From positions 1-64,000 of the forward strand of contig CACLAF010000005.1 in NCBI GenBank assembly GCA_902604855.1: 64,000 bases of DNA, written 5' to 3'. Below are positions 57,807 to 64,000 of this stretch, piece by piece (the stretch's first letter is position 1; every line of letters begins with the position of its first letter). The notes below the pieces were generated by a model, which saw only the letters and a list, made by a program, of their open reading frames with translations, was not told the DNA's origin and did no database searches. The position numbers were made by a program, and so were the translations under genes. The DNA is from an uncultured SAR86 cluster bacterium (GTDB taxonomy: Bacteria; Pseudomonadota; Gammaproteobacteria; Magnimaribacterales; Magnimaribacteraceae).

Positions 57807-60800
57807 GTGAAGAAAATATTTTCTATTACTGTTTGGATAATTTTTGTTTATACATGTATCTTGCTTTTTCTTTCACTAGCTACGACGCAGAAAACATTTT
57901 ACTCTTTTATATTCAAGTCCTTTCTTGATATTGATCCTACATTTAATGTTACTGAATCAAACTGGCACCCAATAAAGCCATCAATCTTACTCACTAATCT
58001 AAAATCAGAAAATGATCATCAATCGATCTCAGCAGATAAAATTTTTCTTCAGTTTTATTTTTTTAATATTTCGAGAGGTAAATTCATCTCAAGATTAAGT
58101 ATAGATAATATTATTATTCAGAATAGGGCCTATGCTAATGAATCAGGAGATTCCCTTTCTTTTTTTGAGACTTTAAGATCAATTGATAAATTGAGTATTA
58201 ATAATCTCAAAATAAATCTTCCTGATGACACAAATTTACTCAATCTAAGCTTAGATTCTTCACTAGGTGATAAAGAACCTAAACTAAATCTTTATCTCAA
58301 AGATAAACAAAAAAATATTTTAGAAGTAGGAATACATTCAAGTGAAAATTCTAATGGAGAGTTAGTAAAGGGTTACATACAATCAAATAAATTTAAACTA
58401 GATGATGCCCTAATTGACCTCATTTGCAGGAGTTGTAATTTTAATGCTGAATTACAGACTCTAGTGAATTTTACTTTCTTTCAACAGAAAGTATTAAATT
58501 TTCAAGGAAATATCACTTTAATACCAAATGAGAATTTATTTGGATTCAATTCTATCTCTTCAAGCTTTCAGTTAAGAAATATAGACGAAGAATTATTACA
58601 AGTCAGTACGGTGTTGAATAATAATGCACAAATAACAGTACCTAATTATTTCATCAATTTTACAGATAACACTCCTAAGGTAATCTTTCCGCAAGTAAAT
58701 CTTTCCAACAGCAAGTTGACAGAAACTATTTTAGAAGAAGTTGGCATTGAACTTTCTATAAGGGGCCTTTTAGAAGACCTGATAATTAATTTTGATACAA
58801 GCAAAGAAATTTTAAAAGCCAATATTCAGGACTTAGAAATAAATCATAATTCCTTGGATTTAACAGGTTTGGTTGGGAAATTATCTATTTACAATGGCAA
58901 AGGTGAGTTGGCTCTTAATTCTCCTTTTATTCGAGCTTCATCGTCCGATTTTCTGGATAAAGATTTAGAATTTTATGACTTCAATTCTTTACTAAATTTC
59001 AGTTTTTCCGATAAGAAATTTGAGATAAATCCATCAAGCTTTAATACGATCCTAGATAACGAGGAAATTGAAGGGTTGTTATCTTTTTTGAACATCCCTA
59101 CGAAGGGTCTCGGAGATATTAATTTAAGATTAAGAAGCAAGAAGATGAATGATAAATCCGCTTTATCGTTTTTCCCTAACACAGACTATTTATCTTCTAC
59201 AAAAGAGGGTATTGGTTTACTAATAGATAGTGCTCAATTTGAAGACTTAAACTTAATTTACAGAGGTCCAGTGGATGACATATATACCGATAATTCATCA
59301 TCTTTCGCTATGCAAGCTTCAGGGCGAGATATTTCTCTAAATGTTAATGGATATAAGGTCTTGGGTGCAAATGCAGACTTATCGGTAAACAACTTTATTT
59401 TAAATGGTAAAATTTTTAAAGGAAATTTCTTAGGCTCTGGATTTGAAGCAGATTTTAAAACTTTTCAATTAGGTACGAGTTTATATTTTGATGTAAAAGG
59501 AACTTCTGAAGGGCCTTTTTCCACCTTGCTTAAACTTCCAGGCTATAACCTCAGGGATCTAGTTTCTGGAGGATTTCACGAAACAGACTTTTATTTTAGT
59601 TCGCCACTAAAAAAAGAATTTTCTTTACTAGATAAAAACTCTCAATTGGAGGTTACTACTAAGATAGAAAAAGGAGAGTTGAATGCCTCAAATTTTGGAT
59701 TTAACTTAACGAATATATTTTCTAAAATAAATTACGATAATAAAATAGGTTTTAAAGAGGGTTTTGTTTCCTTAAAAGTTAATTCCATCCCTATTATTCT
59801 CGATTTAGACCTAGAGAATACAGGCAAAGGGTATAGTCTTTTTTCTTCAAAAAATTCCATTCAAATCAAAAATTTATTTCCAATTGGTTTAAGAGATTCA
59901 ATCTCTGGCACTTCATCAACAGCAATTCAAGTTGCTGTTCCATCTTTAATAAGAGGTCAGGATATAAAAAAATCATACTTAGAGATTTCTTCTAATCTCT
60001 TTGGAACTGAGATGAACTTTCCAGATCCTTTTTTTAAGTCTAAAGAAGATTCAACAGACCTCAACATACTATTTTATCCCAAATATAATAAAGAATACTC
60101 AAGGCTCCAATTTAAACTCGGAGAAATTATCAGAGGCAAATTAAACCTTTATAACGGTAATGCAGAAGGATTTATTATCGCAGGAAAAGATAAGCAAACG
60201 ATCAGTACCGAGAATGGAAAGATCTCTCTAATAGGGAATATCGAAAAACTCGATTTATCTATTTTTTCCCTTTTTGGAAAATCTTTGAGCAACAAAGTAA
60301 CAGATATAGAAATTAAAAAACTTGAAATAAATGAGGTATTTTTATCAAATTTTTCCCTTCCAAAAACAATAATTAAATCTAGAAATTCTAATAAGTTTCT
60401 CGAGTTGATAGTTTCTAATGATAGTTTATCTGGAAGCCTCTATCTTCCGAAGAAAACTAACCAAGTTCCAATAATTGATCTTGATTACATCAATTTAAAT
60501 TTTTCTGAATCAACATCAGGTTCATCTTTCTTAGATTTATACAAAAATTTATCAATGCCATTGAAGTTTGAAACAGATTCTCTAGTAATAAATTCCTTTG
60601 AATTTGGAAACTGGGCATTTGAATTATCCAATTCTAATTCTTCCCTTATATTAGATAATATTAATGGTACTTACGGAAAATGGGGTCTTACAAAGAATAA
60701 GAAAAATATCTCGAGATTAAATATTAAAAAAAATGAACTGGGCTGGAATACTAATTTACAGTCTAAAATTTATTCGGGATCTCCTGAAAAGGCCTTTAAG

Positions 60801-61421
60801 CAGATAGGAATAGATCCTAACTTTGAAATGGATACAATTTTTTTGGAAACAAACGTATCTTGGCGATCTTTACCTTGGGAATTTGATTATGTAAAAGTAT
60901 TTGGTGATGTGTATATTGAAGTTGAAGGATTGTTAATTAAGAATAGAGAAGATCTCCAAGCTCAAAATAATATTCTGCGATTGGTGAACATATTTAATGT
61001 AACTGATTCCTTTGAGAAGGTAACAAATTTAGATTTTAGAAAATTATACAAATCGGGTTTCAGTGCCGATAGTGTGAAAGGAGACATATTGCTGACCAAG
61101 AACTCTATTAAATTAAAAAAACCTTTGATATTTAAAAGTGGGTCTAGCGAGTTTAAGTGGAAAGGAGTTATTGGAAGGGACAAAAGAGGTTACCTAGATA
61201 GTCTTGCCTTAGAAGTTATTATGACTTTGCCTCTTAGGGAGTATCTTCCAGCATACGCATTCTTGTTAGGAGGTCCAATAACTGCCGGAGTAGTTTACAT
61301 AGCTGGTAAAGCATTTGAGAGAAATTTAGACCAAATAAGTTCTGGATCTTGGTCAATCACTGGAACGTTACAAGAGCCCAAAACTGAATTTAATGGGTGG
61401 TTTGAAGAATCTAATGATTAA
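57807..61421 (+). CDS. yhdP: AsmA-like phospholipid transport protein YhdP
   Basis: A 1204-aa protein (1266 in E. coli) with one N-terminal membrane helix (about 5-27) and a very long periplasmic part made of repeated beta strands with low complexity of sequence, ending in an AsmA-like C-terminal domain (TLPLREYLPAYAFLLGGPITAGVVYIAGK region, then GSWSITGTLQEP). YhdP, TamB and YdbH bridge the envelope and move phospholipids to the outer membrane in E. coli. The start is a GTG at 57807. Poor conservation is normal, so the position after mreD is important support. Confidence 0.88.
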   Translation: MKKIFSITVWIIFVYTCILLFLSLATTQKTFYSFIFKSFLDIDPTFNVTESNWHPIKPSILLTNLKSENDHQSISADKIFLQFYFFNISRGKFISRLSIDNIIIQNRAYANESGDSLSFFETLRSIDKLSINNLKINLPDDTNLLNLSLDSSLGDKEPKLNLYLKDKQKNILEVGIHSSENSNGELVKGYIQSNKFKLDDALIDLICRSCNFNAELQTLVNFTFFQQKVLNFQGNITLIPNENLFGFNSISSSFQLRNIDEELLQVSTVLNNNAQITVPNYFINFTDNTPKVIFPQVNLSNSKLTETILEEVGIELSIRGLLEDLIINFDTSKEILKANIQDLEINHNSLDLTGLVGKLSIYNGKGELALNSPFIRASSSDFLDKDLEFYDFNSLLNFSFSDKKFEINPSSFNTILDNEEIEGLLSFLNIPTKGLGDINLRLRSKKMNDKSALSFFPNTDYLSSTKEGIGLLIDSAQFEDLNLIYRGPVDDIYTDNSSSFAMQASGRDISLNVNGYKVLGANADLSVNNFILNGKIFKGNFLGSGFEADFKTFQLGTSLYFDVKGTSEGPFSTLLKLPGYNLRDLVSGGFHETDFYFSSPLKKEFSLLDKNSQLEVTTKIEKGELNASNFGFNLTNIFSKINYDNKIGFKEGFVSLKVNSIPIILDLDLENTGKGYSLFSSKNSIQIKNLFPIGLRDSISGTSSTAIQVAVPSLIRGQDIKKSYLEISSNLFGTEMNFPDPFFKSKEDSTDLNILFYPKYNKEYSRLQFKLGEIIRGKLNLYNGNAEGFIIAGKDKQTISTENGKISLIGNIEKLDLSIFSLFGKSLSNKVTDIEIKKLEINEVFLSNFSLPKTIIKSRNSNKFLELIVSNDSLSGSLYLPKKTNQVPIIDLDYINLNFSESTSGSSFLDLYKNLSMPLKFETDSLVINSFEFGNWAFELSNSNSSLILDNINGTYGKWGLTKNKKNISRLNIKKNELGWNTNLQSKIYSGSPEKAFKQIGIDPNFEMDTIFLETNVSWRSLPWEFDYVKVFGDVYIEVEGLLIKNREDLQAQNNILRLVNIFNVTDSFEKVTNLDFRKLYKSGFSADSVKGDILLTKNSIKLKKPLIFKSGSSEFKWKGVIGRDKRGYLDSLALEVIMTLPLREYLPAYAFLLGGPITAGVVYIAGKAFERNLDQISSGSWSITGTLQEPKTEFNGWFEESND

Positions 61422-61422
61422 T

Positions 61423-62706
61423 TTATAAAAGATATCTTTCTCTTGAGGACGGAATTTCAAGTTCTAGTCGGTATTTTGCAATAGTTCTTCTGGATAAAAC
61501 TACACCAAAGCTATCTTTAAGTACAAATTTAAGATTTTCATCGCTAAGAGGGTTAGATTTATCTTCATTTTGGATTATTTGGCTCAACAAAATTTGCAGA
61601 TCCCCTCCAGTAACGTCTTTACCTTCTTTGTGTTTATTTATTCTCCGCTCTAACAATGCAATTAATGGAACTACTTTATCTGGGAGTTGAATATATTTAT
61701 TCCTAACAATTCTAGATACTGTTGATGTACTTAATTCCAGTTTATTTGCTATTTCTTTATTTGATATCGCTCTTTTTCCCGATTCGCCATTGAGAAAATT
61801 CTTCTGAGCTTCGACAATAAATTCAGAAACTACTAAGAGTGTTTGTTGTCTCCTTTCCAAACCATTTAGAAAAGACCTAGAAGTAATCGTTTCCTCATTT
61901 TCTACAGAATTTATTTTACTCTTAACTCTTTCTAATAATTTTTTGGACATAAACTCATCATTCAATGAAACTTGCCATTCGTTTTTATCTTTTAAAGCCA
62001 CTAGATCTGGTCTTATATAATTTTGTATAGTACTACCAAAACTACCTGCTGGATTTAAAGTTAATTTATCTAAATTATTTTTGATGTCGTTAGATAATTG
62101 ATGGATTTCAACTTTCTCTGTTAACAAATCTCTAAGGGCTTCTTTCAAAGTTACCTTCTCTTCATTACTCAGCTCTAAATTTTCTATTTGTATATATAAA
62201 GATTCATTAATATTTCTAAAAGCACAACCAGGAGGTTCAAAATTTTGGATAATTCGAAGTACCTTTTCTATATCTTTATCAGAAATCTTATTTTGAAGGT
62301 CTTCAAAAACTATACTTTTTATATCTTGATAATCTATTTCAGGATCTAATCTCCCATTACTTTCCACAGAGTCTATAAGATATTCTCCGATAAGGTTTTC
62401 GGCTTCGTCAAATGGTGTAAGTTCAAGTTGCTGCAAAAGTTTCTGTCTAATGTCTGAGTCTAATTCTTCAGTAAGAATATTTTGATAATCATTTCCCTGA
62501 TATAGAACATTTTTGTATCTATCTATAAGGTATTCGTCTTTGAAATGAGCAATTTTCTTATCATCTTCATCAAAATAGTCATCTATAAGACCATTTAATT
62601 TTGAACTTATTTCAAAACCACTTAACGATAATAGTTTTATTTGATTGCCAAGGCTGGCTGTTATTTTTACAGAAAGTTTTTGTTTTTGTCTTAGACTTTG
62701 TTTCAC
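61423..62706 (-). CDS. rpoN: RNA polymerase sigma-54 factor, divergent
   Basis: A 427-aa sigma-54, shorter than the usual 470-500. Region I is recognisable (LSVKITASLGNQIKLLSLSG) but poor in glutamines and lacks the NPLLE end. The core-binding region has EPPGCAFRNINESLYIQ. The HTH has LELSTSTVSRIVRNKYI, where the usual histidine of HESTVSR is replaced, and the FFS segment that normally follows is absent. The RpoN box is SRRTIAKYR instead of ARRTVAKYR, followed by EIPSSRERYLL. The start is a GTG overlapping the lptB stop (GTGA). It directs transcription with ATP-dependent activators in the family; whether this divergent form still does so is open. Confidence 0.88.
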   Translation of the reverse strand: MKQSLRQKQKLSVKITASLGNQIKLLSLSGFEISSKLNGLIDDYFDEDDKKIAHFKDEYLIDRYKNVLYQGNDYQNILTEELDSDIRQKLLQQLELTPFDEAENLIGEYLIDSVESNGRLDPEIDYQDIKSIVFEDLQNKISDKDIEKVLRIIQNFEPPGCAFRNINESLYIQIENLELSNEEKVTLKEALRDLLTEKVEIHQLSNDIKNNLDKLTLNPAGSFGSTIQNYIRPDLVALKDKNEWQVSLNDEFMSKKLLERVKSKINSVENEETITSRSFLNGLERRQQTLLVVSEFIVEAQKNFLNGESGKRAISNKEIANKLELSTSTVSRIVRNKYIQLPDKVVPLIALLERRINKHKEGKDVTGGDLQILLSQIIQNEDKSNPLSDENLKFVLKDSFGVVLSRRTIAKYRLELEIPSSRERYLL

Positions 62707-63431
62707 AACACAGTATCAAAATCTTTACCAAGATAAACTTCTTTTACCAGTTTATCATTGGCTATTTCTGAAGGTTCTCCATTTGCTATAATTTTACCCT
62801 TATTAACGATAAGTACTTTAGTACATATGTTCATGGTATCTCGAACATTATGGTCACTTATTACGACACCAATTCCCTTTTGATTCAAGCTATGGATTAT
62901 ATTTTTTAGATCTGAAACAGCTATTGGATCTATACCAGCAAAGGGCTCATCTAGAAGAATAAACTTTGGGTTTGAAGCAACTGATCTAGCTATTTCAGTC
63001 CTTCTTCTTTCGCCACCTGATAACTTTATTCCAAGTGTCTTTGATAATCCATCCAAACCAAAATCTCCTAATAGAGAATTCAGCTCCTTTTGACTTTCTT
63101 TATGATTTAAATCTTTTCTTTGTTCTAAAGCTGAAAAAATATTGGCTTCAACCGTTAGTCCTTTGAATATTGAAGATTCTTGAGGGAGGTAAGTGAGTCC
63201 AAGTGAAGTTCTTTCAGAAATGGATTTTTTATTAAGCTCTTTTCCTGATAGATAAATTTTTCCAGAGTCAATTGCAACAAGGCCTGCGATCATATAAAAA
63301 AGAGTCGTTTTGCCTGCTCCATTTGGTCCTAAAATCCCAATAGTCTCACCACTAGTTATTTCAAAAGATATTCCATCAACAACAGCTTTTTTATCATAAG
63401 TTTTGTGCAGATTTTCTACAAAAAGATTCAT
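62703..63431 (-). CDS. lptB: LPS export ABC transporter ATPase LptB
   Basis: A 242-aa ATPase that powers LptFG. Walker A is GPNGAGKTTLFY, the Q-loop region is LTYLPQESSIFKGLTVEANI, the signature is LSGGERRRTEIARS, and Walker B is FILLDEPFAGIDPIAV, followed by the HNVRDT switch. The order lptA-lptB-rpoN is conserved in gammaproteobacteria. It overlaps both neighbours by 4 bp. Confidence 0.97.
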   Translation of the reverse strand: MNLFVENLHKTYDKKAVVDGISFEITSGETIGILGPNGAGKTTLFYMIAGLVAIDSGKIYLSGKELNKKSISERTSLGLTYLPQESSIFKGLTVEANIFSALEQRKDLNHKESQKELNSLLGDFGLDGLSKTLGIKLSGGERRRTEIARSVASNPKFILLDEPFAGIDPIAVSDLKNIIHSLNQKGIGVVISDHNVRDTMNICTKVLIVNKGKIIANGEPSEIANDKLVKEVYLGKDFDTVL

Positions 63432-64000
63432 GAATTATTCTCAATACTAGAATTTATAGATTTAAGGATTTTGTTGAGACTGTAGTCATAATGAATAAGA
63501 TCAGACTTAATTATAAATCCATCTTGATCTAAAAGCGCTTCTTCTTCGAGGATAATTTTATTATCCTTAGAGACAATGTAGAGCTTTTTTGCATATCCTT
63601 TGCTTATTGATCCTATATTCCTATTTTGGAAAGCACCCTCACTGAATTCTGCATACAAATTACCAGCTTTTTGCGTCATCTCTATTCCCAAAGATTTAAT
63701 CTCAAGATTGTTAAGGTTTGTAAGTACATCTCTTACGCTTGAAAATGTCTCATTTGTAAGGTTCAAGGTAATTTCTTCACTTGAGATAATCAATTTATCT
63801 TTTTTATTTAATGCTTCAAGTTTCGCAGAATCTATAAACTTTATAAATCCAATATTTTTATTATAAATTGCTTCATTAGAATTGATATTTACTAATAATT
63901 TATTTGAATTCAGCTTGAAACTGGGAATTTGAATGATAAATTCAGAGCCATTGGGAGAGCTAGATGATTCACCTGTTAGAATTATTTGCTTTTCTGGTGA
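63428..64000 (-). CDS. lptA: LptA/LptC-like OstA-fold protein, partial at window edge
   Basis: The frame is open from the window end to a stop at 63428-63430, giving at least 190 residues; the N-terminus lies outside. The last 75 residues (GNLYAEFSEGAFQ, ISKGYAKKLYIVSKDNKIILEEEALLDQ, IIKSDLIHYDYSLNKI) match the end of LptA, the periplasmic LPS bridge. The preceding part (IPSFKLNSNKLLVNINSNAEN, DSAKLEALNKKDKLIISSEEI, TLNLTNE) resembles the LptC jellyroll. The gene may therefore be an LptC-LptA fusion or one long LptA. Its stop overlaps the lptB start. Confidence 0.7.
   Translation of the reverse strand, partial: SPEKQIILTGESSSSPNGSEFIIQIPSFKLNSNKLLVNINSNEAIYNKNIGFIKFIDSAKLEALNKKDKLIISSEEITLNLTNETFSSVRDVLTNLNNLEIKSLGIEMTQKAGNLYAEFSEGAFQNRNIGSISKGYAKKLYIVSKDNKIILEEEALLDQDGFIIKSDLIHYDYSLNKILKSINSSIENNS

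Overview
The window is an AT-rich, very densely packed bacterial chromosome segment with no insertion sequence, phage gene, CRISPR array or rRNA. Gene content and order point to a gammaproteobacterium. Several blocks match the order known from Pseudomonas: lptFG/pepA-holC-valS, dapEDC-glnD-map, carAB-greA-rlmE-ftsH-glmM-tpiA-secG-tRNA-Leu, tRNA-fMet-rimP-nusA-infB-rbfA-truB-rpsO-pnp, lolB-ispE-tRNA-Gln-prs-rplY-pth-ychF-tRNA-Met, prfA-prmC, gatCAB/mreBCD-yhdP and lptA-lptB-rpoN. Low GC, 1-13 bp gene overlaps and losses inside these blocks suggest a streamlined marine lineage such as SAR86. That last step is inference.

Layout. 1-5 kb: rimI, a glutathione peroxidase, tas, elaA, an anchored parvulin next to a HupE/UreJ-like membrane protein, and a membrane-anchored cold-shock-domain protein. 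5-12 kb: valS-holC-pepA leftward, and lptF-lptG rightward (LPS export). 12-20.6 kb: a peptide symporter, then leftward map-glnD-dapC-dapD-dapE (methionine removal, nitrogen sensing, succinyl branch of lysine/diaminopimelate synthesis). 20.6-31.2 kb: pyrF-carA-carB (pyrimidines) behind a leader with a terminator-like hairpin, then greA, rlmE, ftsH, glmM, tpiA, secG and tRNA-Leu. 31.3-39.4 kb: the translation/RNA operon, starting with an initiator tRNA under its own promoter and ending at pnp.

39.4-40.9 kb is accessory: two tandem paralogous small membrane proteins, each followed by a hairpin, and an alpha/beta hydrolase. 40.8-47.7 kb: elongator tRNA-Met, ychF, pth, rplY, prs, tRNA-Gln, ispE and lolB leftward, with prfA-prmC rightward. 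47.7-52.1 kb is accessory: a cytosolic GH84 enzyme resembling eukaryotic O-GlcNAcase, an acyl-CoA ligase, a MaoC-like hydratase and two tandem paralogous TetR-like regulators. 52-64 kb: gatCAB leftward, mreBCD-yhdP rightward, then a divergent rpoN, lptB and an LptA/LptC-like protein cut by the window edge.

The core genes make a coherent set for translation, envelope biogenesis and anabolism. The most unusual content is the GH84 enzyme, the two tandem paralog pairs, the anchored cold-shock protein, the divergent sigma-54 and the pyrF leader. No gene-free stretch exceeds 300 bases. The longest protein-free interval (31199-31455) holds the two tRNAs, a promoter and a terminator.
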